Shown: positions 8,641 through 17,732, counted from the first letter of the stretch. The stretch is DNA of 64,000 bases from an uncultured Pseudomonadales bacterium (GCA_947487765.1 CANKXO010000005.1:248001-312000), one strand, 5' to 3'. Program-made: numbers and translations. The notes: a model not told the origin generated them from the letters alone.

Positions 8641-9867
8641 CTAGCTGTGAGAAAACTCTTTGTGATCTTCTTCTACAGCATGACGTAGTCTTTCATATAT
8701 GTTGGGTACTGCGCTGACAACTCGATTCCAGCTTGGGATAAAGGGACTTTCCATTGGGTTATCGATGAATTCCTGTCCCGCTGTCATAATATTTTTACAG
8801 AACATTTCGACTGCTAATTCTTCTTTGTGAACATCAAGGTTCAAGCCATTAATGATCGCATCATTTTTATAGGTTTCTACAAAATCTAGCGCGATGCGGA
8901 AGTAGGTGGCTTTGATTGTTCTAAATGTCTCGGGAGTGAAAACAATACCTTGTGTCGCAAGTTTGCGAAATAATGCTTTGCTGATATCAATAGACATTTT
9001 AGACAGGCCTGCATTGGCGTCGTCAATTGAAAGGTCTTGATGTTTGTGGTCATAAGTTTCGGCTATGTCGACTTGGCATAAACGATTATTCGCAAAGTTT
9101 CGATGAACCTCCGATAGTACACCAACTTCTAGGCCCCAATCACTGGGGATGCGAAGGTCTGAAATTACGTCGCGTCTAAATGAAAATTCACCTGCCAGTG
9201 AATAGCGATAGCTGTCCATATAATCGAGATAGGGAGAAGATCCAACGGCACGTTTTAACGCACGTAGTAAGGGCGTTACTAGTAAGCGACAGACTCTGCC
9301 ATTCATGGTTTGTCCTGCAACGCGCGCATAATATCCCTTGCAGAATTCATAATTAAAATTAGGGTTAGCCACGGGGTATATAAGTCGTGCCAATAGGCGG
9401 CGATCATAAGTGAGAATGTCGCAGTCGTGTAGTGCGATTGATTCGCTTTTTCCTGATGCAAAAATATACCCCATGCAGTACCAAACATTTCGTCCCTTTC
9501 CTAGTTCTTTTGGTGAAAGTCCACGTTCTTGTAATTCTTTATCGATGGCTTGCAGTCTGGGACCATCGTTCCATAGCACTCGATGATGTTGTGGTAGCTC
9601 ACCAAAAAAATCCAATGCTTTTTTATATTGTTGTAAATTCGCGCGATCCAGTCCAATAACAATTTCATTAAGGTAGGGTACTTTTTTTAAATGCTCAATG
9701 ATATTGGGCAGTGCTTCACCTTCTAATTCTGAATAGAGCGATGGTAACAATAAAGACATTGGGCGTATTTTGGAAAAACAGACTAATTCGTATTCTAATT
9801 CCTCCAAACTACGATTAGATAAGTCATGTAAGGTTGTGATAATACCATTTTGATAAAAGTCGGCCAT
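8641..9867 (-). CDS. gpgS: Glucosyl-3-phosphoglycerate synthase (GT81)
   Basis: Protein of 408 residues starting at the ATG at 9867 (MADFYQNG), which has AGGAG 7 bases upstream; the longer frame to 9951 is not needed. It has a GT-A glycosyltransferase fold with a DxD-type metal site, HDCD at 147-150, and the donor/acceptor region WNDGPRLQAID, both typical of GpgS. The enzyme transfers glucose from an NDP-glucose to 3-phosphoglycerate to make glucosyl-3-phosphoglycerate. The next gene upstream encodes the matching phosphatase. The product after dephosphorylation, glucosylglycerate, is a compatible solute made under salt stress or nitrogen limitation. Confidence 0.85.
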   Translation of the reverse strand: MADFYQNGIITTLHDLSNRSLEELEYELVCFSKIRPMSLLLPSLYSELEGEALPNIIEHLKKVPYLNEIVIGLDRANLQQYKKALDFFGELPQHHRVLWNDGPRLQAIDKELQERGLSPKELGKGRNVWYCMGYIFASGKSESIALHDCDILTYDRRLLARLIYPVANPNFNYEFCKGYYARVAGQTMNGRVCRLLVTPLLRALKRAVGSSPYLDYMDSYRYSLAGEFSFRRDVISDLRIPSDWGLEVGVLSEVHRNFANNRLCQVDIAETYDHKHQDLSIDDANAGLSKMSIDISKALFRKLATQGIVFTPETFRTIKATYFRIALDFVETYKNDAIINGLNLDVHKEELAVEMFCKNIMTAGQEFIDNPMESPFIPSWNRVVSAVPNIYERLRHAVEEDHKEFSHS

Positions 9868-9902
9868 TGATGACTCCTGTTGATTTTGAATTTTTACGTA
9901 GC

Positions 9903-10739
9903 TTAATAATTGCTTGTTTTTAAAATCAGATCTTCCAAGGTTTCTGCCCAACCGGTTGGGCCAATATGATTGCTGATGATCTTGTGTGGGTGGTCAAAAA
10001 TAGGCGGGTCATTAACAGGGGAGCGAATAACGATAGCGATATCTGCAGCCTTGAGCATGTCAATGTCATTCTTGCCATCTCCTAGGGCAATGACATTGAT
10101 ATTTTTTTTATATTGCTGCTGATAGTGCTTTGCCAGCCAGGTTGTTGCACTTCCTTTATGTGTGCTGCCCATCAAATGAATAAAACGCCCGCCTTCTGTG
10201 TAATGGATGTTTTGCATTTGAATATATTTTAAAAAGTCTTCCCGCTGATCTGGAGTGCCTAACCATTGAAGAGGTTCTGTATAGTGCCTATCCATTGAAA
10301 GTCTGGCTTCATCGTTAGATAGTGCGGTCATTTTTACGATGTCGTTTATGGTTGATTGGTGATAGCTGCGATAATGGTTCTTAATGCTTGATGGAAGTTT
10401 GTTGAGTTGATCAATAATTTTATCTCGTGATCTACCAAGAATGATTTCCCAAAAATTTCCTTGTAAGGTTGCATTTTTGATTGGCGCTGAAAAATAATTG
10501 TTAGGAATCATAATTGCCGAGCCATTTTCGACAATAAAAGGATGTTTATTGTTTAATGAGAGGCGTAGCTGTTTAATTTCACTGGTTGTTTTACTGCTGT
10601 TAATGACAACAGGTATTTTTCGATATTCTAGAGCATCTAATGTTTTTCTTGCCGCTTCAAAACTATAAGTATGATGGTCTAGTAAAGTGCCATCGAGGTC
10701 GGTTACAACTAGCCACTGATCAGGCTCAGTGCTCGTCAT
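9903..10739 (-). CDS. HAD-IIB phosphatase, glucosyl/mannosyl-3-phosphoglycerate phosphatase
   Basis: Protein of 278 residues of the HAD type IIB (Cof/MPGP) family. Motif I is DLDGTLLD (14-21, nucleophile Asp14), motif II is the Ser in VINSSKTT, and the final motif is GDGKNDIDML near residue 230. The stretch FIVENGSAI is typical of the mannosyl-3-phosphoglycerate phosphatase subgroup. With gpgS next door the substrate should be glucosyl-3-phosphoglycerate. Its ATG overlaps the end of the upstream kinase gene by 14 bp, which suggests translational coupling; gpgS begins 35 bp after its stop. Confidence 0.85.
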   Translation of the reverse strand: MTSTEPDQWLVVTDLDGTLLDHHTYSFEAARKTLDALEYRKIPVVINSSKTTSEIKQLRLSLNNKHPFIVENGSAIMIPNNYFSAPIKNATLQGNFWEIILGRSRDKIIDQLNKLPSSIKNHYRSYHQSTINDIVKMTALSNDEARLSMDRHYTEPLQWLGTPDQREDFLKYIQMQNIHYTEGGRFIHLMGSTHKGSATTWLAKHYQQQYKKNINVIALGDGKNDIDMLKAADIAIVIRSPVNDPPIFDHPHKIISNHIGPTGWAETLEDLILKTSNY

Positions 10740-11652
10740 TGTCTTCTCTTTTTACAATTTGATGCTCAGCATTTAAGTAGAGAGTGACATCTGCTTGCTG
10801 AGGTAGCGTAGCAAGCATGTGTTCGGTTAATCGCTGGTAGTGTTGAATAAATCGTTGTAATCTTTTCTCATCCATAATTCCGCTCATGGCATCAGCGTTT
10901 TTGCCTTGGCTAGATTGTAAGGCCTGTAGTTTGTCTTCTTGCTTTTTACGCCAATCGTAAACACACTCGAAACTTGGGGCTTTGAGCATGATTAATTTGT
11001 TAAACTGCTTAAATATAGGGCTGTATTCTTCTTTGATTGCTTTATTAATTGTGTTACGCCAAATGGCTTGAATATCTTCTTCTATTTCTAGTGTATTGGT
11101 GGGGGTGTATAACTCGTTGCTTGGTTGAGGGGTTACCCCGACACACCAGCCTTCTAAAATAATAATATCGACAGGCCCATCAATTGAATCCCAGTTACTT
11201 TCCGGGAATCGGTCATCAACTGCTTTATTAAAGCGAGGTATTCTTATACTGCCGGAAGTGTGAAAAAGCTGGTGCAATGCTTTTTTTAGGAGCTCAATAT
11301 CATGAGTGCCTGGCACTCCTCGTGTGGAAAATAATGGGTGAACGTCCTCTGCAAGCTGTTTGCGTTGGGCTTTTTTGTAATAAAAGTCATCGATCGACAG
11401 GTTAGCTACTTTTTTCTTATAGATATCAATCAGTACCTGAGTTAGCAATGCGGCAACAGTCGACTTCCCACTCCCTTGGCACCCATTGATTCCAATAAAT
11501 AAGGTTTTTCCTGTGTCGCTCTCTTCAGCCAGTTCTTTGGCAAGTGGCAAGAAGTAACGAGTAGCTAAGGTTTGATAATGGTCAGGTAACCGCTGGGCGC
11601 TACAGAAATTATTTAGTAATTGTGTTTCGGCATCGGTGCTAAAAGAAGGCAT
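10726..11652 (-). CDS. P-loop kinase, probable D-glycerate 3-kinase (GLYK-like)
   Basis: Protein of 308 residues from the ATG at 11652 (MPSFSTDAE). The open frame runs further up to 11910 but that part overlaps murJ and lacks family sequence. The Walker A motif is GINGCQGSGKST (54-65); LSIDDFYY and LEGWCVG are hallmarks of the uridine-kinase-like GLYK family, which includes plant D-glycerate 3-kinase. The kinase would turn D-glycerate released by the GH13_18 phosphorylase into 3-phosphoglycerate, the acceptor used by GpgS, closing a cycle. First gene of the operon; divergent from murJ with about 125 bp between them, so their promoters share that space. Confidence 0.78.
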   Translation of the reverse strand: MPSFSTDAETQLLNNFCSAQRLPDHYQTLATRYFLPLAKELAEESDTGKTLFIGINGCQGSGKSTVAALLTQVLIDIYKKKVANLSIDDFYYKKAQRKQLAEDVHPLFSTRGVPGTHDIELLKKALHQLFHTSGSIRIPRFNKAVDDRFPESNWDSIDGPVDIIILEGWCVGVTPQPSNELYTPTNTLEIEEDIQAIWRNTINKAIKEEYSPIFKQFNKLIMLKAPSFECVYDWRKKQEDKLQALQSSQGKNADAMSGIMDEKRLQRFIQHYQRLTEHMLATLPQQADVTLYLNAEHQIVKREDNDEH

Positions 11653-11776
11653 TGAATAGTGGTCTCTGGTTTTTATGTATATGAGTGGTAAAGCAAATAG
11701 TATGCAAGGTTCCGGAGTTGTCTTATATCCAGTACACTCGCGCCCTTGATTATATGAAATTATTAGAGCTATATCC

Positions 11777-13369
11777 GTGGAAGAGCCCGTAGATAATACG
11801 AAAAATATCACCAAAAAAGGCAATTTGCTTCGATCAGGGTTGATTGTGAGCACGATGACCTTGCTATCTAGGGTGTTAGGTTTGGTGCGCGATGTTGTTT
11901 TTGCGCACATTATTGGTGCGCAGGCGGGTGCGGATGCCTTTTTTGTTGCCTTTAAAATACCTAATTTTTTACGTCGCTTATTTGCAGAAGGTGCCTTTGC
12001 TCAGGCTTTTGTTCCAGTGCTCTCTGAATATCGAGAAAAAGGTACTCGGGAAGCTGTTCAAGGGTTAATTGACCGAGTCTGTGGTTGTCTGGGTATTACT
12101 CTTCTTGGGCTTACATTGCTGGTTATAGTGGGGGCACCTGTTGTAACCACTGTATTTGCCCCTGGTTTTTGGAATGATCCGTATAAGTTTGATTTAGCTC
12201 AGCAGATGTTAAGAGTGACATTTCCTTACCTGTTGCTCATTTCTTTGACGGGGTTTGCTGGAGCTATTCTTAATAGTTATGATCGGTTTGCGGCCCCAGC
12301 GTTTACTCCGGTTTTATTAAATATTTGTTTAATTGGTGCTGCAGTTTGGGTAAGCCCTTATTTTGATCCTCCTGTGATTGCTTTGGCGTGGGGTGTTTTA
12401 ATAGCTGGAATGGTGCAGTTAGCTTTCCAAATTCCCTTCTTATGGAAATTACGTTTATTACCAAAACCTAAAGTTGATTTTAAGGATGATGGTGTTAAGC
12501 GTGTGCTGTTACTAATGGCACCCGCTATTTTTGGCGTTTCTGTTTCTCAAATCAACTTGCTGTTAGATACAGTGTTAGCGTCCTTTTTGCCGACAGGTAG
12601 TATTTCCTGGCTGTATTATTCAGATCGTCTAGTTGAGCTGCCTCTAGGTGTAATCGCGATTGCCATTGGAACCGTTATTTTGCCAAGCTTGTCCCGCCAG
12701 CATGTGGCTGATGATGCGACACAATTTAGCTCAACGATGGATTGGGCGCTTCGATGGATATTGTTAATTGCTTTACCCGCAGCAATTGCCTTAATGATTT
12801 TATCGCAGCCTATATTAAGTACGCTCTTCGAATATGGCAAAACTGCCTCAGCGGATATTGCTATGTCCTCATTAAGCCTTAAAGCATATTCATTTGGCCT
12901 GTTGGCATTTATGCTCATTAAAGTGTTGGCGCCAGGGTATTTTTCTCGGCAAGACACTAAAACGCCAGTGAAAATTGGCATTATAGCCATGGCAGTCAAT
13001 ATGCTCTTTAACCTCTTGTTGGTTATTCCTTTCCACTTTCTTTGGCAAATTGGGCATGTTGGTTTGGCGTTGGCAACGTCACTTTCTGCATTTTTAAATG
13101 CTGGTTTACTTTACCGAGGCTTAAGAAAAGATAACGTTTATCAGCCGGTCGCTGGATGGAGGCTATATTTTGTGCGTTTATTGTTTGCGAATTCTGCAAT
13201 GATTATTGTACTTATCTTGGGGCTTAATTATTTTGATGATTGGTCTTTATTAACTGCTTGGCAACGAGTGAGCTATACGGGTGCTATTTGTGGGATGGGT
13301 TTATTGGTTTACGTTGCTTCTCTGCTAATAGCCGGATTACGTGTGAGTGATGTGAAGCATCAGCCTTAA
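11777..13369 (+). CDS. murJ: Lipid II flippase MurJ (MviN)
   Basis: Protein of 530 residues, the usual MurJ length, with about 14 membrane helices. It flips lipid II across the inner membrane for peptidoglycan synthesis. The N-terminal segment (LLSRVLGLVRDVVFAHIIGA, then FKIPNFLRRLFAEGAFAQAFVPV) is the strongest signature of the family and contains the conserved arginines of the central cavity. Start is GTG at 11777. In Pseudomonas-type genomes ribF follows; here nearly 10 kb of other genes intervene. Confidence 0.96.
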   Translation: MEEPVDNTKNITKKGNLLRSGLIVSTMTLLSRVLGLVRDVVFAHIIGAQAGADAFFVAFKIPNFLRRLFAEGAFAQAFVPVLSEYREKGTREAVQGLIDRVCGCLGITLLGLTLLVIVGAPVVTTVFAPGFWNDPYKFDLAQQMLRVTFPYLLLISLTGFAGAILNSYDRFAAPAFTPVLLNICLIGAAVWVSPYFDPPVIALAWGVLIAGMVQLAFQIPFLWKLRLLPKPKVDFKDDGVKRVLLLMAPAIFGVSVSQINLLLDTVLASFLPTGSISWLYYSDRLVELPLGVIAIAIGTVILPSLSRQHVADDATQFSSTMDWALRWILLIALPAAIALMILSQPILSTLFEYGKTASADIAMSSLSLKAYSFGLLAFMLIKVLAPGYFSRQDTKTPVKIGIIAMAVNMLFNLLLVIPFHFLWQIGHVGLALATSLSAFLNAGLLYRGLRKDNVYQPVAGWRLYFVRLLFANSAMIIVLILGLNYFDDWSLLTAWQRVSYTGAICGMGLLVYVASLLIAGLRVSDVKHQP

Positions 13370-13546
13370 TATTGCGCTAGTAATGCTGAAGTTAAGTGTC
13401 GGCAGAAGGTTTTTTTAACCCCTTTTATTTTATCTTGACATCATTTTATTAAATCATCATCATTAGCTTAAGGGGTATGCGATCACCCCGTGAGGCGGCA
13501 GCCCAAGTTTCGCATTTATCTAATCTCTCATTTTAGAGGATGTGTT
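13370..13546 (+). other. Intergenic region after murJ with a GGGGT/ACCCC hairpin
   Basis: Region of 177 bp. A short inverted repeat GGGGT...ACCCC (about 13472-13488) lies before the ChrB-like gene, without a T-run, so it is not a clear terminator. A TTGACA at 13436 could be a -35 element, but no good -10 is seen at the right distance. No gene recognised. Confidence 0.3.
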
Positions 13547-14374
13547 ATGCCGTCTCCTACCCAGATAACTATCTCTCAGTTGTCACGCCTTATTGGGACT
13601 CCTGGTTCTCCCATTATTGTTGATGTATGTATTGATGATGATTTTAATAAAGATCCACGTTTGATACCGACAGCCAGGCGATACCCTTACACTGAAATTC
13701 TTGAATTAGCGCCACAGCTGTACTCTCAGAAAGTCATCGTCGTTTGCCAAAAAGGCCTAAAATTAAGTCAAGGGGCTGCCGCTTTATTGCGTGCTCGGGG
13801 TATCGATGCAGAAAGCCTTGAGGGTGGAAATATTGCTTGGCGAGAGGCGAAATTACCACTGATTCCTGTGTCAAAAATTCCCCAATTAAATTCTTATTTC
13901 TGTAACGAAAAGCCTACAGTATGGGTAACTCGTCAGCGCCCGAAGATAGATAGAATTGCCTGCCCATGGTTGATCCGCCGTTTTGTTGATCCTAAAGCCA
14001 CATTCCTGTTTGTTAGTCCTTCGCAAATAAAAAATGTAGCTGAAAAGTTTGATGCTATTCCCTTTGATACTGGTGAAGTATTTTGGGGGCATCGTGGCAG
14101 TCAATGTACTTTTGATACTTTCATTAGTGAGTTGGCGCTTGATACGGATGTACTTAAAAGGCTGGCTTTGATTATTCGTGGAGCAGATATGGGTGACCTT
14201 AAATCATCGCCTCAATCTGCCGGCCTACTGGCTATTTCTTTGGGCTTGTCGAGAATGTATTCCAAGGACATGGAGCAATTAGAGGCAGGGCTAGTGGTTT
14301 ATGATGCTCTTTACCGGTGGTTACGTGATGCTAGCGAGGAAGATCATCAGCACAATATAACGATGGATGGTTAA
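13547..14374 (+). CDS. Rhodanese–ChrB C-terminal domain fusion protein
   Basis: Protein of 275 residues from the ATG at 13547, which has AGAGGA 6 bases upstream. Residues 1-110 form a rhodanese-like domain with Cys in the loop VVCQKGLKLSQG. The second half (WVTRQRPKIDRIACPWLIRRFVDP, then GHRGSQCTFDTF) is the ChrB C-terminal domain found with chromate transporters. Classic ChrB has a different N-terminal half and acts as a chromate-responsive regulator; this rhodanese-fused form is known but its role is unclear. The gene ends 2 bp before chrA, so the two form an operon. Confidence 0.82.
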   Translation: MPSPTQITISQLSRLIGTPGSPIIVDVCIDDDFNKDPRLIPTARRYPYTEILELAPQLYSQKVIVVCQKGLKLSQGAAALLRARGIDAESLEGGNIAWREAKLPLIPVSKIPQLNSYFCNEKPTVWVTRQRPKIDRIACPWLIRRFVDPKATFLFVSPSQIKNVAEKFDAIPFDTGEVFWGHRGSQCTFDTFISELALDTDVLKRLALIIRGADMGDLKSSPQSAGLLAISLGLSRMYSKDMEQLEAGLVVYDALYRWLRDASEEDHQHNITMDG

Positions 14375-14376
14375 TC

Positions 14377-15693
14377 ATGAATGTAGAAAATAAAATGCCT
14401 TTAGATGAAGCAATCTCGTCACCATCACTTCAGCCTACAGTAAGTGAAACGTTCAATGCTTGGGCACGTATTGGTATGCTTTCTTTTGGAGGGCCTGCTG
14501 CACAAATAGCATTAATGCATAGGGAAATCGTTGAAGATAAAAAGTGGATTACTGAAAAACAATATTTAAATGCTCTGAGTTTTTGTATGTTGTTACCGGG
14601 GCCTGAAGCCATGCAGTTGGCAACATACGTAGGATGGCGTATCCATGGTGTTTGGGGAGGTCTATTAGCAGGTTTGCTGTTTGTGCTACCAGGTGCTTTT
14701 ATTGTGCTTGCCTTAGCAGCTATCTATTCTTTGTTTGGCGATGTAAATCTATTAGATGCTTTGTTTGTGGGTATTAAAGCCACAGTGATTGCTATTGTTA
14801 TACAGGCTTTATTTCGCATTTCTCAAAAAGCCTTAGTGAGACCACTGTACTGGTGTGTAGCCCTTTGTGCTTTCATTGGTATCTTCTTTCTTAATATACC
14901 CTACCCATATATTGTTATCGCGGCAGCATTAGTTGGCTTTTGCTCTGTCGATAAGAATGGCCCAGATGATGTGGGAAGTGTCGCTCAGCATAAGCACTCT
15001 ATTTTTAAGACATTGTCTACTGCTATCGTATGGTTGCTCATTTGGTGGGTTCCCTTGCTACTTATCGCCAGCGTATTTCCTGATAGTGTTCTTGCTGATA
15101 TAGGAATGTTTTTTTCAAAGTTAGCTGTTGTGACTTTTGGTGGGGCTTATGCTGTGTTGTCTTATATGGCTCAAGATGTTGTGAGTAATTATGGGTGGCT
15201 TACTGCGACTGAAATGATTGATGGGTTAGGATTGGCAGAAACAACGCCAGGCCCACTTATCTTGGTGACAGAATTTGTCGGCTTTATTGCAGCGTATAAT
15301 GGTAGTTTTTGGATGGGGTTGGCGGGCGCAGCTATTGCTTTATGGGCGACATTTGCCCCTTGTTTTTTATGGATTTTTGTTGGTGCCCCCTATATTGATT
15401 GGATTGCTAGTCAGCCACGGTTAAAGAGTGCTCTATCAGCGATAACAGCGGCAGTTGTGGGCGTAATACTAAACCTTAGTATTTGGTTTGCTTTGCATGT
15501 TATGTTTCAGGATGTGCAGCGCAAGGAATATGGATGGTTTGTTGTCTGGTTTCCGGAGGTACATTCTATTGATTGGGTCGCCGTTATTCTTATGGTGTTT
15601 AGTGCCGTGTTACTGTTTAAATTTCGCTGGAGTGTGGTGCAAACCTTGCTCATCACTTCCTTATTGAGCGCTGCGTTTGTAACATTAACGTAA
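14377..15693 (+). CDS. chrA: Chromate transporter ChrA, two-domain form
   Basis: Protein of 438 residues with two homologous CHR domains, each starting with an amphipathic segment and a glycine motif: SFGGPAAQIALMHRE with LPGPEAMQLATYVGW in the first, VTFGGAYAVLSYMAQD with ETTPGPLILVTEFVGF in the second. Such long-chain ChrA proteins export chromate across the inner membrane, driven by the proton gradient. About ten to twelve membrane helices are visible. It follows the rhodanese–ChrB gene by 2 bp. Substrate is inferred from family; sulfate-like anions remain possible. Confidence 0.9.
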   Translation: MNVENKMPLDEAISSPSLQPTVSETFNAWARIGMLSFGGPAAQIALMHREIVEDKKWITEKQYLNALSFCMLLPGPEAMQLATYVGWRIHGVWGGLLAGLLFVLPGAFIVLALAAIYSLFGDVNLLDALFVGIKATVIAIVIQALFRISQKALVRPLYWCVALCAFIGIFFLNIPYPYIVIAAALVGFCSVDKNGPDDVGSVAQHKHSIFKTLSTAIVWLLIWWVPLLLIASVFPDSVLADIGMFFSKLAVVTFGGAYAVLSYMAQDVVSNYGWLTATEMIDGLGLAETTPGPLILVTEFVGFIAAYNGSFWMGLAGAAIALWATFAPCFLWIFVGAPYIDWIASQPRLKSALSAITAAVVGVILNLSIWFALHVMFQDVQRKEYGWFVVWFPEVHSIDWVAVILMVFSAVLLFKFRWSVVQTLLITSLLSAAFVTLT

Positions 15694-15764
15694 TAGTGTA
15701 TCTCAGTATGAGCTAGCCCAATAAATCAATAAAAGTATATTTATTTCATTATTTTTTAAATCTT

Positions 15765-15792
15765 TGCATCCAAAGTATCTCTTTGCTTCGTC
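15765..15792 (+). promoter_or_regulatory. Candidate ECF-sigma promoter before the Yx(F/W)xxD gene
   Basis: TGCATCC (15765-15771) and CGTC (15789-15792) are separated by 17 bp, the architecture of many ECF-type promoters (-10 CGTC). An ECF sigma gene lies one gene downstream. A single occurrence read by eye; I did not find the same pair before the other genes of the group. Confidence 0.25.
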
Positions 15793-15840
15793 TTAAGTAA
15801 TGTAAGTCAATTAATTTAATCATTATTTAGGAGAAACACA

Positions 15841-16257
15841 GTGAAAAATTTTATAAAAATCGCGTTAATTATCAGTGCTATTACTTGCATGTCAGGTTAT
15901 GTCTTCGCAGGAAGTGGCAGTATATTGACCGATAAATCAGGTATGACCCTATATACTTTTGATAAGGATAAAGCGGGTGAGTCTGTATGCTATGGCGCTT
16001 GTGCGGAAAAATGGCCACCTTTTATTGCGGGAGAATATGCGAAAGCTAAGAAAGGCTGGGGAATTATTTCACGTAAAGATGGATCAAAACAGTGGACATA
16101 TAATGATCAGCCTTTATATACATGGGTAGGTGATACAAAAGCAGGTGATACGACTGGTGATGGTGTAAAAGGTGTATGGCATGTAGCGAAAAAAATTAAG
16201 GCCAAATCTGCCAGTTACAGTCAATCAAGTTATTCTTCATACTCATCTGATTACTAA
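15841..16257 (+). CDS. Secreted protein with Yx(F/W)xxD repeats (PF03640/COG4315 type)
   Basis: Protein of 138 residues with a signal peptide ending near VFAGSG (residue 24). Two copies of the family motif appear, LYTFDKD near residue 37 and LYTWVGD near residue 98, along with VCYGACAEKWPPF, which holds the conserved cysteines. No lipobox is seen, so it may be periplasmic rather than a lipoprotein. The C-terminal tail is Ser/Tyr-rich. GTG start at 15841 with GGAG upstream. Function of the family is unknown, but it often sits beside ECF sigma/anti-sigma genes, as here. Confidence 0.85.
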   Translation: MKNFIKIALIISAITCMSGYVFAGSGSILTDKSGMTLYTFDKDKAGESVCYGACAEKWPPFIAGEYAKAKKGWGIISRKDGSKQWTYNDQPLYTWVGDTKAGDTTGDGVKGVWHVAKKIKAKSASYSQSSYSSYSSDY

Positions 16258-16333
16258 GGAGTTGTATTTTTGCAGGGAAGCGAATTGCAGCGTATTACTG
16301 AGATCATCTTATTGTTTGCTAACAATAGGTTTT

Positions 16334-16369
16334 CAATAAAAGATGAGCGTTACCTCTCATCTTTTATTG
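16334..16369 (+). terminator. 14-bp perfect hairpin, probable terminator
   Basis: CAATAAAAGATGAG and its exact complement are separated by 8 bases. The pairing GATGAG/CTCATC followed by TTTTATT resembles a rho-independent terminator for the upstream gene, although the T-rich part lies inside the stem and could also serve the opposite strand. It separates the secreted protein gene from the sigma factor gene. Confidence 0.55.
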
Positions 16370-16452
16370 TGAATGCTTGATGAAATGCAATCACTAAACA
16401 CGTTATGATATAGCTTGTCCTTCACTTTTTACAGTCTCTATAAGGAATCTTT

Positions 16453-16992
16453 GTGGCAGACGCTGACTGGCTTAATAACATTAATCTACTTCTGTATCGT
16501 ATTCAGCAAAATGATAAGTTGGCGTTGAAAGAGCTCTATGGTTTTGCAGGCGGTAAATTACTCGCAATTATTGTACGTATCGTTAAAGATCGAGAAGAAG
16601 CTGAAGATACATTGCAAGAGGTATTTATCAAAGTATGGGAGCAATCAAATAAATATAGTGGCCGAGGTAGTGCCTGGGGTTGGTTGTGTGTCTTGGCTCG
16701 CCACTCAGCTTTGGATCGCTTGAGAAGTTTAAACTCTCATCCTCACTCATCAATTCACGATGATGAAGAGTGGCTGGAAGGTTTGTTTGAAGCGGACAAT
16801 GCATCGACAACCCATTCTATTAATCGTTGTTTGGGTCACTTAAAAGAGCAGACACGTAAAAGTATATTGATGTCTTTTGTTTATGGTCATAGTCATGGTG
16901 AGGTATCGAGTGAGTTATCGGTTCCTTTAGGAACGGTTAAGGCATGGATTCGTCGTGGTTTGCAGGAGTTGAAACAATGTCTGGCAGTTTAA
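16453..16992 (+). CDS. ECF-type RNA polymerase sigma factor
   Basis: Protein of 179 residues, typical ECF length. Region 2 (about 15-85) contains LYGFAGGKLLAIIVRIV and DREEAEDTLQEVFIKVWE; region 4 (about 120-176) ends with the helix-turn-helix PLGTVKAWIRRGLQELK. Start is GTG at 16453, with AAGGA 7 bases upstream. The next gene, which overlaps its end, encodes an RskA-like anti-sigma factor. Neighbours encode a secreted protein, cytochrome b561 and YceI, so the sigma factor probably answers an envelope or oxidative signal and controls this group (inference). Confidence 0.93.
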   Translation: MADADWLNNINLLLYRIQQNDKLALKELYGFAGGKLLAIIVRIVKDREEAEDTLQEVFIKVWEQSNKYSGRGSAWGWLCVLARHSALDRLRSLNSHPHSSIHDDEEWLEGLFEADNASTTHSINRCLGHLKEQTRKSILMSFVYGHSHGEVSSELSVPLGTVKAWIRRGLQELKQCLAV

Positions 16993-17732
16993 GGTATCGA
17001 AATGAACTGATATGTGATCATCTGGCTAGCCAGTATGTTGCTGGTGCGATGACCTTTCGTGTAAGAGCTAGGATGGAATCGCTACTTGCGGTTACACCAG
17101 AGCTGGATCGAGCCGTTGCTTTTTGGGCAGATCAATTCTCTGTTTTGCATGAGCAGTTGCCTGCCGAAGTGCCCGAAAATAAGACTTGGGAGCAAATCGA
17201 TAGGAGAATCTCAGTTCTTGATGCCCATGAGCAGTCAGCCTCTAACAGCTGGTGGCAAAGTTTGTTGTTATGGAGGGTTGCTGGAATAGGTGGCATGATG
17301 ACATCATTTTTGTTAGCGATGTTTTTATTGCTTCCTTCTATTTCTCCTTCTCCGCAGATCACTGGTGGCGCTAATTATGTGGCCACTATGTCAGCACACA
17401 ATATCGATAAGGCCGAGATTCAGTTTGTTATTAGTGCCTATAAAAAACAAGGGGATACTCCGTCTAGATTGCATGTGCAGTGGTCACAGGGGCATATAGA
17501 TAAGAAGGGTGATCAATCGCTACACCTTTGGGCTGAAGATAAAGATTCGGGCGAAATGGTTTATATTGGTTTACAGCCAGCTCAAGAGCAGGCTTGGGAT
17601 TTAGACAAACCTAGTTGGTTGGCCGTCGCTAATAGTAGTCGGTTGTTGATGACGTCCAATACTAATGTTCCTGATTCTTTGAATACAGTCTTTTCCGGGC
17701 CTTGTGTGCAATTAACGGCCTGGCAAAGTTAA
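16977..17732 (+). CDS. Membrane anti-sigma factor, RskA-like
   Basis: Protein of 251 residues starting at the ATG at 16977 (MSGSLRYRNE), with AGGAG 8 bases upstream, inside the last codons of the sigma gene (16-bp overlap, translational coupling). The first 85 residues are the cytoplasmic sigma-binding part (LASQYVAGAMTFRVRARMESL, LDRAVAFWADQF). One membrane helix follows at about 98-120, then a periplasmic RskA-type C-terminal domain (about 125-251). No zinc-binding HxxxCxxC motif is visible. Confidence 0.88.
   Translation: MSGSLRYRNELICDHLASQYVAGAMTFRVRARMESLLAVTPELDRAVAFWADQFSVLHEQLPAEVPENKTWEQIDRRISVLDAHEQSASNSWWQSLLLWRVAGIGGMMTSFLLAMFLLLPSISPSPQITGGANYVATMSAHNIDKAEIQFVISAYKKQGDTPSRLHVQWSQGHIDKKGDQSLHLWAEDKDSGEMVYIGLQPAQEQAWDLDKPSWLAVANSSRLLMTSNTNVPDSLNTVFSGPCVQLTAWQS

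Noticed and set aside
11653-11910. N-terminal extension of the glycerate kinase frame
   Set aside because: It overlaps the murJ start on the other strand and has no family sequence; the ATG at 11652 fits the family.
12616-12999. Minus-strand open frame of 127 codons in murJ
   Set aside because: Shadow of murJ coding sequence.
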